From contig JBKPAF010000029.1 of NCBI GenBank assembly GCA_046726275.1, forward strand, positions 1 to 25,456: DNA of 25,456 nucleotides, written 5' to 3'. The notes under the pieces are model-generated. The model did not search any database. It was not told the DNA's origin and was given only the letters and a program-made list of their open reading frames with translations. Each line of letters begins with the position of its first letter. Within the stretch, counting starts at the first letter, position 1. The stretch is from DASXTW01 sp046726275 (GTDB taxonomy: Bacteria; Actinomycetota; UBA4738). Positions 1-7,513 of this stretch are shown here, piece after piece. The position numbers and the translations under genes are program-made.

Positions 1-170
1 CGTCCGTCCGGCACTCCGGCTCGGTCCTTCGGGCCGTGGTCGGGGAGGAGCTCGCCGTGGCAGCGAGTGAGGCCGAGTCCGAGCACCCCCCCGACGCGTC
101 GGAGGGACTGGACGAGGCCGAGGCGGAGGAGGTCGAGGAGCACCTCCGTGGGCTCGGATACCTCGAGTAA
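1..170 (+). CDS. C-terminal end of a probable sulfatase/alkaline-phosphatase-type enzyme (partial)
   Basis: The third forward frame is open from the window edge to a TAA at 168-170. It encodes about 55 residues: a short Val/Leu-rich piece, an acidic stretch rich in Glu, Ala and Asp, and the ending LRGLGYLE. An ending of the type (E)xLRxLGYL is common in sulfatases, phosphodiesterases and other members of the alkaline phosphatase superfamily, so I infer the tail of such an enzyme. No catalytic residue is in view. The gene overlaps the flippase start by 23 bases, so the two are probably translationally coupled and may share a surface-glycan or extracellular-phosphate role. The frame is well supported; the family is a guess from the last few residues. 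Confidence 0.5.
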   Translation, partial: SVRHSGSVLRAVVGEELAVAASEAESEHPPDASEGLDEAEAEEVEEHLRGLGYLE

Positions 171-1671
171 CCGGTCCGACCGGCTGGCCATCCTGTCCGG
201 GACGGGCCAGAACATCGCTGGGCTGGCGATCTTCGTCCTGGTGACGTTCGCCACGAACATCCTCATCTCGAGAGTCCTCGGCGCCCCCGCGCTGGGGGTC
301 ATCACGCTTGCCACCCAGTTCGCCTTCGTGGCGGGCGCCGCTACCCGGTTCGGGATGGACATGGCGGCGGTTCGGCGCGTCGCCATCGACGTGGGAAGGG
401 GCGACCCCGGGCGGGTTCGCTCGGTGATGGCGAGAGCGGTAGCGATCGCCGCGGTCGTGAGCATCGTTGGTTCGGCGGCAGTCTTCCTCGGAGCGGAAAG
501 CCTTGCCTCGGCCCTCGCCGGAACCCCGGCCGCCTTCCGAGCGGCTGCGCTGGCCATCCCCTTCGTCGCCCTCTGCCAGGTGTACCTGGGTGGGACCCGC
601 GGGCTGAAGATCATGCGCCACACGCTCTCGATCTACTGGGCCGGCCAGCCGCTCCTCTGGATGGGGGCGCTGGGAGTGGCGTGGGCCTTCAGCACGACCA
701 CCGGTGTCAGCGTGCTCGCGTACGGAATCTCGTGGTTCGTGGCGACCGCGGCAGCCTGGTTCGTGTGGGAACGCGAGACCGCGGCGTTTCCTAGGCTGCC
801 GGCCGAGCCGGGAGAGATCGGAGCGCTCCTGCGGTACGGAGCGCCGAGGGCCCCGGCCGCGCTCCTGGCTCAGCTCCTGTTCTGGACGGACTACTTCGTG
901 TTCAGCCACTACGCGACCGGTCCGGAGCTGGGCGTGTACGCGGCGGCCGTGCGGGTGGCCCAGGCGCTCGTGCTGTTCCTGATCGCGGTGAACTACATGT
1001 TCAGCCCGTTCGTGGCCGACCTTTACGCCCGCGGTGAGCGTGATCGGCTCGATGGCCTGTTCAAGACCCTGACCCGGTGGGTGGTGGCAGGAACCATGCC
1101 CATTCTGCTCCTGCTGCTGATCGTCCCGGGACCGGTCCTGCATCTGTTCGGCGGCGAGTTCCAGTCCGGGACGGCTGCTCTCCGCATCCTCCTCATCGGC
1201 CAGACGGTGAACGTGGCCACGGGCAGCGTCGGATTCATCCTGATCATGGTGGGGCGCACCGGGTGGGACCTCGCGGTCTACGCCGGGTCGTTCGCGCTGG
1301 ACCTGATCCTGGCGTTCGCGCTTGTCCCGCACTTTGGGGCGGAGGGAGCAGCGACGGCCCAAGCTGTCACTCTCGTCGCCTCCAACGCCGTCCGGCTGGC
1401 CCTGGTCTGGCGTTTCGTGCACATCCAGCCGTTCGACCGTGAGTACGCCAGGCTCGGCATCCCAGCGCTGTTGGGTGGATTGGCCATGCTGGGCACGCAC
1501 TTGCTCCTGCGCGATGCCTCGTGGCCGGCCGATCTGTTGGTGAGTGGCGCGGTGGGAACGCTGGTCTATGCGGCGGCGTTGATCGGATTCGGTCTGGCCG
1601 CGTCCGAGCGGGAGACGCTCAGGCGTGTCGCGGGCGGCATCAGTCCCTGGCGGGCGGGTTCGCCTCCATGA
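148..1671 (+). CDS. Wzx/RfbX-type polysaccharide (lipid-linked oligosaccharide) flippase
   Basis: A protein of about 507 residues made almost entirely of hydrophobic segments, roughly 12-14 membrane helices, as in the MATE/MOP exporter superfamily (polysaccharide biosynthesis proteins). Members move undecaprenyl-linked glycan units across the cytoplasmic membrane. The first helix follows a short polar N-terminus (AGLAIFVLVTFATNILISR), typical of Wzx-like proteins. The frame is open further upstream, but that part is Arg/Pro-rich and lies over the end of the preceding gene. I chose GTG 148 because GAGGAG at 135-140 gives a ribosome-binding site with 7-base spacing. It overlaps the previous gene by 23 bases and converges on the SnoaL-like gene, overlapping its 3' end. 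The substrate cannot be deduced, and no glycosyltransferases are in the window. Confidence 0.85.
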   Translation: MGSDTSSNRSDRLAILSGTGQNIAGLAIFVLVTFATNILISRVLGAPALGVITLATQFAFVAGAATRFGMDMAAVRRVAIDVGRGDPGRVRSVMARAVAIAAVVSIVGSAAVFLGAESLASALAGTPAAFRAAALAIPFVALCQVYLGGTRGLKIMRHTLSIYWAGQPLLWMGALGVAWAFSTTTGVSVLAYGISWFVATAAAWFVWERETAAFPRLPAEPGEIGALLRYGAPRAPAALLAQLLFWTDYFVFSHYATGPELGVYAAAVRVAQALVLFLIAVNYMFSPFVADLYARGERDRLDGLFKTLTRWVVAGTMPILLLLLIVPGPVLHLFGGEFQSGTAALRILLIGQTVNVATGSVGFILIMVGRTGWDLAVYAGSFALDLILAFALVPHFGAEGAATAQAVTLVASNAVRLALVWRFVHIQPFDREYARLGIPALLGGLAMLGTHLLLRDASWPADLLVSGAVGTLVYAAALIGFGLAASERETLRRVAGGISPWRAGSPP

Positions 1672-2023
1672 ACCACTCGGTGAACTCGGCGGCCCGCCCA
1701 TCGTCCGCGAAATCGATCACGTAGATGTTGGCGAACTCGGTCTGGAGGGAGCCGTCCTTCTTGAAGTACTGTGTCGTACCGCGGATGACGCCGGTGTTCC
1801 CGTTCAGCGCCAGCGGGCGGTAGGACGCCTTCCACGATCCCGGCGGGTCCGGATGCTCGGTCCACTGCCGGACGATCTCCTCCTTGCCTTTCCATGGTTC
1901 GCGGAACGGATGGGTGAAGTAGCGGGCGTCCTCCGCGAACAGGTCGCCGATCGCTGTGGGGTCGTTGGACGCCCACGCGAGGATGTACGCGTCGGTCCAA
2001 GCCTCGAGATCGTTCATGTTCAT
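1640..2023 (-). CDS. SnoaL-like / NTF2-fold protein
   Basis: About 127 residues with the hallmarks of the SnoaL-like (nuclear transport factor 2) fold: an N-terminal helix ending in AWASNDPTAIGDLFAEDARY, then FREPWKGKEEI, then strands with TQYFKKDG and a closing FTEWFMEAN. Such proteins are small cone-shaped domains acting as isomerases, cyclases or ligand binders. No specific substrate can be assigned. I start at ATG 2021-2023 (minus strand); a second in-frame ATG lies two codons later. There is no ribosome-binding site, but TAGAGT lies 7 bases upstream, consistent with a leaderless mRNA. Its 3' end overlaps the flippase 3' end by 32 bases (convergent). It is divergent from the F420 gene. 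Confidence 0.8.
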   Translation of the reverse strand: MNMNDLEAWTDAYILAWASNDPTAIGDLFAEDARYFTHPFREPWKGKEEIVRQWTEHPDPPGSWKASYRPLALNGNTGVIRGTTQYFKKDGSLQTEFANIYVIDFADDGRAAEFTEWFMEANPPARD

Positions 2024-2065
2024 GAGCCGAACTCTATCCGACGCACGGGCGAGTAGCATGCCTGC
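2024..2065. promoter_or_regulatory. Divergent leaderless-type promoters for the SnoaL-like and PPOX genes
   Basis: In this 42-base gap each direction shows a TANNNT -10-like hexamer close to the start codon and no Shine-Dalgarno sequence. On the minus strand TAGAGT (2031-2036) lies 7 bases from ATG 2023. On the plus strand TAGCAT (2054-2059) lies 6 bases from GTG 2066. A transcript starting 6-7 bases after a -10 element would begin at the start codon, as in leaderless actinobacterial genes. No convincing -35 hexamer is visible for either. Confidence 0.55.
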
Positions 2066-2473
2066 GTGGTCGACAGCGATCGCGAGCACGCCGACCGTCG
2101 GCTCAAAGAGGACCTCATCATCTGGCTGACCACCGTGGACGCGGCAGGGCAGCCGCAGACCTCGCCGGTGTGGTTCTGGTGGGACGGGGAGGAAGTCGTG
2201 CTCTTCAGTATGGCCCGGTCGCCGAAGGTGGCGAACATCCGAAGCAACCCACGGGTCTCGCTGAACCTCGACGGTAACGGTCAGGGGGGAGACATCGTAT
2301 CGATCGAGGGCAGCGCCCAACTGTTCGAAGACAGGCCCCTCACGGACTTTCCGGAATACGTGGAGCGATACACGGCAAAGCTCGAGGCGATGGGGTACGA
2401 GCCCGAGCCGTTCGCCCACGCCTACTCCATGGGGATCCGGGTCCGCCCGACCCGCTTCCGCGTGTATATCTAG
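2066..2473 (+). CDS. PPOX-class F420-dependent oxidoreductase (TIGR03667-like)
   Basis: 135 residues with the split beta-barrel flavin/deazaflavin fold. Visible signatures are the opening IIWLTTVDAAGQPQTSPVWF, a strand with VVLFSMARSPKVANIRSNPRVSLNL, and a closing RVRPTRFRVYI. This fits the pyridoxamine-5'-phosphate-oxidase-like family that uses cofactor F420, common in Actinomycetota and Chloroflexota; TIGR03667 is the closest subfamily I recognise. The substrate is unknown. GTG 2066 is chosen because the PPOX domain starts about 15 residues later and TAGCAT sits 6 bases upstream. Its last 4 bases overlap the convergent TIGR00725-like gene. Confidence 0.85.
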   Translation: MVDSDREHADRRLKEDLIIWLTTVDAAGQPQTSPVWFWWDGEEVVLFSMARSPKVANIRSNPRVSLNLDGNGQGGDIVSIEGSAQLFEDRPLTDFPEYVERYTAKLEAMGYEPEPFAHAYSMGIRVRPTRFRVYI

Positions 2474-2949
2474 GGGGACCTGGCCAGGCGCAGCGCCCGG
2501 TCGACCGCGTCGTGGGCGGATGAGGCGCGAACGATGGGATCGGGGATCATCCGGCCCGGCTTGGCGAGCTCCCAGGTGCCCAGGCCCACGACCGGCACGC
2601 CGGTCTTGAGTGCGAAGGCGATCTCAGAGAGGGTTCCGAACTCACCGGCCACCGCGATCACCACATCCGCCGAGCGCACGATGAGCGCGTTTCGCATCTC
2701 ACCCATCCCGGTGGGAACGGTCACGGTGAGGTGAGGACTGGCCGCGGAGCGGTCCGAACCTGGGAGGATGCCGATGCTTGTACCTCCCTCCTTGCTGGCG
2801 CCTCTCGCGGCGGCCTGCATGGTCCCGCCCAGCCCGCCGCACACGAGGATGGCCCCCGCCCTTGCCAGGAGCCTGCCGATCTCCTCCGCCTGAGCCGCCA
2901 CGTCCGGAGGTGCCGGGTCGGGCCCACACACCGCGACGTAGACGTTCAT
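2470..2949 (-). CDS. SLOG-superfamily protein, TIGR00725-like (LOG-related Rossmann fold)
   Basis: 159 residues of Rossmann-like fold. The glycine-rich loop VCGGLGGTMQAAARGASKEGG (about residues 37-57) and the later AVAGEFGTLSEIAFAL (about 99-114) match TIGR00725-type proteins. These are distant relatives of the LOG phosphoribohydrolases and of DprA, and are often annotated as molybdenum-cofactor-carrier-like. The second motif replaces the PGGxGTxxE of true LOG enzymes with AGEFGTLSE, so cytokinin-activating LOG activity should not be assumed. It probably binds a nucleotide; the function is otherwise unknown. The start is ATG 2949, with TAGCCT 7 bases upstream and no ribosome-binding site. 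It overlaps the convergent PPOX gene by 4 bases. Confidence 0.8.
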   Translation of the reverse strand: MNVYVAVCGPDPAPPDVAAQAEEIGRLLARAGAILVCGGLGGTMQAAARGASKEGGTSIGILPGSDRSAASPHLTVTVPTGMGEMRNALIVRSADVVIAVAGEFGTLSEIAFALKTGVPVVGLGTWELAKPGRMIPDPIVRASSAHDAVDRALRLARSP

Positions 2950-2989
2950 GCCGCGCAGGCTACCGCAGGGAGTGCGATAGCTTGGGCTT
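2950..2989. promoter_or_regulatory. Divergent leaderless-type promoters (TIGR00725-like gene / methyltransferase remnant)
   Basis: The gap has the same layout as 2024-2065. TAGCCT (2957-2962, minus strand) lies 7 bases from ATG 2949, and TAGCTT (2978-2983, plus strand) lies 6 bases from GTG 2990. No ribosome-binding site is present in either direction. The plus-strand promoter appears to have survived although the gene behind it is truncated. Confidence 0.5.
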
Positions 2990-3136
2990 GTGACTGGGCG
3001 AGACCTCGCCTCGGCCCGCCAGGACGTGGCGCAGTTCGACCGTCGGGCCGAGGCCTATGACCGATCGTTCCTGCAACGCAGGATGTTCGAGCCCAGCCCC
3101 ATGTGGCCCCTCGTCTTTGTGTTGGCGGAGCGCTGA
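2990..3136 (+). pseudogene. Truncated class I SAM-dependent methyltransferase (N-terminal remnant)
   Basis: A 48-codon frame from GTG 2990 to TGA 3134-3136. The segment VAQFDRRAEAYDRSFLQRR, about residues 13-31, is the characteristic opening helix of ubiE/type-11-like SAM methyltransferases (FDxxAxxYDxSxLQR). After RMFEPSPMW the family resemblance stops and the frame ends at VLAER. The SAM-binding motifs that should follow (a VLDVGCGTG-like loop) are absent, and the next 15 bases run directly into the 3' end of the helicase gene. I read this as the 5' end of a methyltransferase gene whose remainder was deleted. Its start still carries TAGCTT 6 bases upstream. It could instead be a chance open frame, but the motif and the promoter together make that less likely. 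Confidence 0.6.
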
Positions 3137-3151
3137 GGACGGATCGCGCTC

Positions 3152-5419
3152 CTATCCCCACGTCTTGCCGAGCATCGCCGCGAGCATCGCCACCGCACCC
3201 TGTTTGTCGAGCGGCTCGTTTCCATTGCCGCACTTCGGCGACTGCACGCACGATGGGCAGCCCTTCGCGCAGGGGCATTGCCGTACCGCCTCGAACGTGG
3301 CCTCGAGGAGGCGTTCTCCCGACTCGTAGCCGCGCTCGGCGATGCCGGCGCCTCCCGGGTACCCGTCATAGATGAAGATCGTCGCCCCGCCGGTGTCGGG
3401 GTGAAACGGCGTCGACAGCCCACCTACGTCCCACCGATCGCACGTGGCCACCAAAGGCAGAAGGCCGATGGCAGCATGCTCGGCGGCGTGGGCCGTGCCC
3501 GGAAGGGTGGCCGCCGTGATGCGGGCCCGGACCAGGAGGCGGCGGGGGAGGATCCACCAGAGGGCCTTCGTTGTGAGCGTCTGGGGAGGGAGGCTCAGGG
3601 CGACCTCGTCCAGGACCTCCTGCGTGGAGGCGAGCTTGCGCTGGAAGCCGACGACCTGCCGGGTGACCCTCACCTCGCCGAACAGCGCAGGCACTTCACC
3701 GATGGCCCCCTGGTCGATGATGCTCAGGACCTCCACGTCGGTGATGTCCCGCGTCTGCGTGTAATAGTCCGCCGTGCTTCGGTCCACCAGGGCAACGTGG
3801 CTGTCCAGATCGAGGTCGCTCACCTCGTACTGCTCGCCCTGGTGGAGGTAGACCGCGCCGGGGTGGACGTGCCAGAAGGCTCGGGCTTCGTCGACCGTCC
3901 CCAGGAGCGCACCGGTTTCCTCATCGACGATGGCGAAGAGCGATCCGGAAGCCGATCGGATGTCGATCCGGCGGTGCGGGGACTCCCGGCCGCGGTGGTA
4001 CAGAAGGCCCCGTCGCCGGAACAGCTCACCGGACTCCACGAGCCGTTCGGCCGCCTCGGCAGCGCCCTCGCCGAAGAACCCGACCTCGTCTTCGGTCAGG
4101 GGTTGCTCTCGAGCGGCGCACGCGATGTGTGGCCCGACCACGTACGGGTTCGTCGGGTCGATCACCGCCGCCTCCGCGGGCTTCCGGAACAGGTCCGCCG
4201 GGTGTTGGACCAGGTATTGGTCCAACGGGTCGTCCTGGGCGATGAGCATGGCCACGGAGGAGTCCGACCTGCGACCCGCCCTGCCCGCCTGCTGCCACAT
4301 CGATGCCCGGGTGCCCGGGTACCCCGCGAGGAGGGCAGCGTCCAGGGAGCCCACGTCGATCCCCAGCTCCAGGGCAGAGGTCGCTGCCACCCCGAGGAGC
4401 TCACCGGATGCGAGGGCGCGCTCCAGCTCGCGACGCTCCGCGGCCAGGTACCCGGCGCGATAGGACTTCACCCGCCGCTTCAGGCTCCCGGGCAGCTCCC
4501 TGCGGGCGAACTCCGCGACCAGCTCCGCCGCCCTGCGTGATCGGCAGAACGCGATGGCCCGGATCTCCTCCTGCACGAGGTCGCGGAGCATCCATGAGGC
4601 CTCGGTGATGGCGCTTCGGCGAAGACCGAGTTCCTCGTCGACGAGCGGTGGGTTCCACAGGATGAACAGCTTTTCCCCCCTTGGGGAGCCGTCCCGGTCG
4701 ACCTGGTCGAAGGGGAGTCCCACCAGCCTCTCGGCCAGGTCAGAGGGGTTGCCGATGGTCGCCGAGGACAGCACGAACTGGGGCCGGCCCCCGTAGTGAG
4801 CCACCAAACGGCGCAGGCGCCTGAGGATCATGCCGACGTGTGAGCCGAACACGCCTCGGGCCACGTGAGCCTCGTCCACAACCACGAGCGAGAGGCGCAG
4901 CAGGAAATCGGCCCAACGAGGATGCCCCGGAAGGATCGAGGCGTGAAGCATGTCCGGATTGGTCATCACGAGATTGGCATTGCGCCGGATCAGGGGACGC
5001 TCGGCCTGTGGGGTGTCTCCGTCGTAGACGGCCGCCCGGACCTGTGGCAACTTGAGCTCCCGGACCTGCCTCAGCTGATCGCGGGCCAGCGCCTTCGTCG
5101 GGAAGACGTACAAGGCGGTTCGCTTCTCGTCGGCGATGGCCGTCCTGGCGAAGGCCAGGTTGTACACGAGCGTCTTGCCGGACGCCGTTCCCGTCGCCAC
5201 GATGACGTTCCTTCCGTCGTCGAGGGCGTCAAGAGCCTGGCGCTGGTGCGGGTAGAGGCCGTCGATGCCGATGAGTGCGAGCCTCCGCCGGAGGACCTCG
5301 GGCACCTCGGGAAACGGCTCGAGGAGGGGTTCCCTCGCCTCCAGGACCTCGACATGGGCCAGGGATGCCTCGCTCCCGACCTGATCGCGGAGCCCGTCCA
5401 CGAACTTCTTCGCATCCAC
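3152..5419 (-). CDS. mrfA: MrfA/SftH-type superfamily II DNA helicase with C-terminal DUF1998 cysteine cluster
   Basis: 755 residues. The order is a Q-like motif YPHQRQAL (about 56-63), Walker A GTASGKT (77-83), DEAH (182-185), SAT (219-221), the second RecA lobe with AIAFCRSRRAAEL, ATSALELGIDVG and QQAGRAGR, and a C-terminal DUF1998-type region. That region ends with Cys 715, 717, 721, 724 and 730 (CPC-x3-C-x2-C-x5-C). This architecture matches the MrfA (YprA), SftH and Hrq1 helicases, 3'-5' DNA translocases; MrfA acts in mitomycin-type lesion repair in Bacillus, and its four-cysteine cluster binds a metal. A repair role here is inferred from family. GTG 5419 is chosen because TACGAT lies 6 bases upstream and the conserved region begins shortly after. 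It is divergent from the cation exchanger. Confidence 0.9.
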   Translation of the reverse strand: MDAKKFVDGLRDQVGSEASLAHVEVLEAREPLLEPFPEVPEVLRRRLALIGIDGLYPHQRQALDALDDGRNVIVATGTASGKTLVYNLAFARTAIADEKRTALYVFPTKALARDQLRQVRELKLPQVRAAVYDGDTPQAERPLIRRNANLVMTNPDMLHASILPGHPRWADFLLRLSLVVVDEAHVARGVFGSHVGMILRRLRRLVAHYGGRPQFVLSSATIGNPSDLAERLVGLPFDQVDRDGSPRGEKLFILWNPPLVDEELGLRRSAITEASWMLRDLVQEEIRAIAFCRSRRAAELVAEFARRELPGSLKRRVKSYRAGYLAAERRELERALASGELLGVAATSALELGIDVGSLDAALLAGYPGTRASMWQQAGRAGRRSDSSVAMLIAQDDPLDQYLVQHPADLFRKPAEAAVIDPTNPYVVGPHIACAAREQPLTEDEVGFFGEGAAEAAERLVESGELFRRRGLLYHRGRESPHRRIDIRSASGSLFAIVDEETGALLGTVDEARAFWHVHPGAVYLHQGEQYEVSDLDLDSHVALVDRSTADYYTQTRDITDVEVLSIIDQGAIGEVPALFGEVRVTRQVVGFQRKLASTQEVLDEVALSLPPQTLTTKALWWILPRRLLVRARITAATLPGTAHAAEHAAIGLLPLVATCDRWDVGGLSTPFHPDTGGATIFIYDGYPGGAGIAERGYESGERLLEATFEAVRQCPCAKGCPSCVQSPKCGNGNEPLDKQGAVAMLAAMLGKTWG

Positions 5420-5425
5420 CGCCCG

Positions 5426-5431
5426 ATCGTA
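5426..5431 (-). promoter_or_regulatory. -10-like element for leaderless start of the helicase
   Basis: TACGAT on the minus strand ends 6 bases before GTG 5419 and no Shine-Dalgarno lies between. It shares the TANNNT-N6-GTG geometry with the PPOX gene and the methyltransferase remnant. The -35 region is not recognisable. Confidence 0.5.
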
Positions 5432-5441
5432 GACGCGTTCC

Positions 5442-5495
5442 GCGGGCAGAACTCGAGCTCTTTGGACTCACCGCTGGGGTGGGAAAATTGCCCGC
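5442..5495 (+). promoter_or_regulatory. Possible structured 5' leader of the first cation exchanger
   Basis: GCGGGCA (5442-5448) is perfectly complementary to TGCCCGC (5489-5495), giving a 7-bp helix that encloses 40 bases. Inside it a CACC/GGTG hairpin can form near 5469-5481. The stem lies 41 bases upstream of the start codon of a Na+/Ca2+-exchanger-type gene. In GC-rich DNA such a helix can arise by chance. No known riboswitch consensus is recognised and no clear plus-strand promoter is visible, so this is a weak call. Confidence 0.25.
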
Positions 5496-5536
5496 TGCGC
5501 CGCCCGCGTTCAGGCCGGCAGAAAGGATCGCGCGTC

Positions 5537-6586
5537 TTGGAGTGGCTCGAGCTGGTGGTCTCGCTGGGCGGGATCCTGTTCTCGGCCGAGCTGTTCACCA
5601 ACGGGGTCGAATGGATCGGCGAGGGCTTCGGGCTGTCCGAGGGAGCCGTCGGCAGCGTCCTCGCCGCCGTCGGAACGGCGCTCCCCGAGACGCTCCTGCC
5701 CTTGGTGGCAATCCTGGTCGGCCGTCAAGCGGGGGATGAGATCGGCATCGGGGCGATCCTCGGCGCCCCCTTCATGCTTTCCACGCTGGCGATGTTCGTG
5801 GTCGCAACTGCGGTGCTGATCGTGGCTAGGGGTGGGAACCGTTCGACCGACCTCGGCGGGGACCGTCGGGTGCTCCTGCAGGACCTCGGGTACTTCCTGG
5901 TGATGTATTCCCTCGCCCTGGTCGCGGGGCTGTTGCATCCTCAGGTGTTCAAGTGGCTCCTGGCCGCCGCCCTCATGGTTGGCTACGCCGTGTACGTGAG
6001 GCGCCACTTCCGGTCGCCGGGCCTGGACGTGGAGGCCGCCGAAGCCACCGGGGAGGTAGCTCCCCTCTATCTCCGCCGGTGGATACACAGACTGAGAGGA
6101 AAGCGAGAGCAGGTCACGTCTCTGCCACCGAGATGGGCGAGCATCACGCAGTCGCTGGTCGCTGTGGTCGGGATCGTCGCGGGAGCGCGTGTCTTCGTGC
6201 TGGGGATCGACAGCATCTCGACGACCTTCTCGGTCCCTCCCCTGGCGCTCGCCCTGCTGATCGCCCCGATCGCCACGGAGCTTCCCGAGAAGTTCAACAG
6301 CGTGATCTGGGTCCGCAGACGAAAGGACACGCTCGCGCTCGGCAACATCACCGGAGCGATGGTGTTCCAGTCGTCCTTCCCCGTGACGATTGGCCTGCTG
6401 CTCACCCCCTGGCGGTTCACCGGTCCCGAGAACGTGGACTCGCTGGTCGCCGGCCTCGTTGCGTTGATGGCGGGATCGGTTCTGTGGCTCACGATCAAGG
6501 TTCGGGGAAAGCTGGCCGCCAGGCTCTTGTTGGCGCAGGGAGCCTTCTTCGTGGGTTACGTCGTGTTTGTTCTGGTTCGGCTGTAG
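5537..6586 (+). CDS. CaCA-superfamily cation exchanger (Na+/Ca2+-exchanger-like), copy 1
   Basis: About 349 residues and roughly 10 membrane helices, with the two inverted alpha-repeats of the Ca2+:cation antiporter family. Repeat 1 contains AAVGTALPETLLPLVAIL (GxALPE). Repeat 2 contains IAPIATELPEKFNSV followed by GNITGAMVFQSSFPVTIG. The paired acidic residues in these repeats bind the exchanged cation. The ion is inferred to be Ca2+ or another divalent against Na+ or H+. TTG 5537 is preferred because AAAGGA (5522-5527) lies 9 bases upstream and the first hydrophobic helix starts about 5 residues later; the open frame extends much further upstream, but only as antisense of the helicase. It is convergent with the LCP gene, with a 15-base gap and no obvious terminator. 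Confidence 0.85.
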   Translation: MEWLELVVSLGGILFSAELFTNGVEWIGEGFGLSEGAVGSVLAAVGTALPETLLPLVAILVGRQAGDEIGIGAILGAPFMLSTLAMFVVATAVLIVARGGNRSTDLGGDRRVLLQDLGYFLVMYSLALVAGLLHPQVFKWLLAAALMVGYAVYVRRHFRSPGLDVEAAEATGEVAPLYLRRWIHRLRGKREQVTSLPPRWASITQSLVAVVGIVAGARVFVLGIDSISTTFSVPPLALALLIAPIATELPEKFNSVIWVRRRKDTLALGNITGAMVFQSSFPVTIGLLLTPWRFTGPENVDSLVAGLVALMAGSVLWLTIKVRGKLAARLLLAQGAFFVGYVVFVLVRL

Positions 6587-6601
6587 TCGCCGACCCGCCG
6601 C

Positions 6602-7513
6602 TCAACCCACCACGCCGTCCTGTCGCATGTCGGCATAGATCCGATCCGCTGAGCTCGAGATGAAGACCACACTGGCGGCCCCGACGCTTCCCACCGAGGC
6701 CGGAACCAGCAGGTTCTTCACCCTCTTCGGAGGGATGGAGGTGGCCGTCAGGGCCAGATCGAGGAGGGTGTCCACGCCGAGGTCGGTGCGGAGGTTCCGC
6801 CATCCCACAGCGATCCATCCGAAGATCTTTCCCGGATCGTCCTTGAACACCTTGTGGAAGCGGGAGAGGGCCGCGAGCATCAGCCTCCCCTGGTTCTTGG
6901 AGCGGCCGAAGTCACCTCCCGGCACGTCATGGCGGTCTCGGGAGAAGGCCAGAGCCTCCCGACCGGTGAAGTGCTGAAGCCCCTTCCTGAAGTTCGCTCC
7001 CGAGAACCGGTCGTTCATCGGACGGGGCACATAGACCTTGAAGCCGCCGACCCCGTCGACCATCTTCATCAACCCTCCGAACGAGGTGAGCATCCAGAAA
7101 TCGATGCGGATGCCGGTGATGCTCTCCACGGTTCTCACCATCAATTGCGGCCCACCGAGCGTCATGGCGGTGTTGATCTTCGTGGTGCCGTGTCCGGGGA
7201 TGTGCACCCACGAGTCGCGAGGGAAGCCCAGGATCGTGCCCCGGCGACGCTGGACATCGACGCCGATGATGTGGATCGAATCCGCTCGCTGGTGCGTGAT
7301 GCTCTGTCCGGGCCGGGCGTCACTTCCCAGGGCCAGGATGAAGAGGGGTCGCTTCCCCTGGAGGGCCGGCACGTACGAGGCCCCGTGGGCCGAGTGGATC
7401 TCGACCAGATCCGCGGCCCGAGCCGGGCCTGAGCGGCCGGTTGCACCCAGGGCCTGCACGCTGACGGCCACGACGACCGCGACGCCGATCATTGCTCCGA
7501 CAGCGCGCTTCAT
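6602..7513 (-). CDS. LytR-CpsA-Psr (LCP) family glycopolymer ligase
   Basis: 303 residues with an N-terminal signal anchor (about 1-25) followed by an extracytoplasmic LCP domain. LCP enzymes transfer undecaprenyl-phosphate-linked glycopolymers to peptidoglycan or arabinogalactan. Visible family residues are GSDARPG (about 63-69), QRADSIHI with Arg76 and Asp78, LGFPRDSWVHIPG with Arg99 and Asp100, KINTA (about 112-116), and a later MVDGVGGF. These include the Arg/Asp residues that bind the pyrophosphate of the lipid donor. There is no C-terminal LytR_C domain. The start codon ATG 7513 overlaps the upstream stop as ATGA, so it is co-translated with the unknown membrane protein. A link to the distant flippase is possible but not shown. 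Confidence 0.88.
   Translation of the reverse strand: MKRAVGAMIGVAVVVAVSVQALGATGRSGPARAADLVEIHSAHGASYVPALQGKRPLFILALGSDARPGQSITHQRADSIHIIGVDVQRRRGTILGFPRDSWVHIPGHGTTKINTAMTLGGPQLMVRTVESITGIRIDFWMLTSFGGLMKMVDGVGGFKVYVPRPMNDRFSGANFRKGLQHFTGREALAFSRDRHDVPGGDFGRSKNQGRLMLAALSRFHKVFKDDPGKIFGWIAVGWRNLRTDLGVDTLLDLALTATSIPPKRVKNLLVPASVGSVGAASVVFISSSADRIYADMRQDGVVG

Noticed and set aside
2470..2949. Calling the SLOG protein a cytokinin-activating LOG enzyme
   Set aside because: The PGGxGTxxE motif of true LOG enzymes is changed to AGEFGTLSE; TIGR00725-like is the safer assignment.
3278..4540. Long plus-strand open frame of about 420 codons opposite the helicase gene
   Set aside because: It is antisense to a gene with complete helicase motifs, has no recognisable domain, and long antisense frames are expected in GC-rich coding DNA.
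4865..5536. Extended N-terminus of the first cation exchanger
   Set aside because: The upstream codons are the antisense of the helicase and not hydrophobic or family-like; a start at TTG 5537 has a ribosome-binding site and fits the family.
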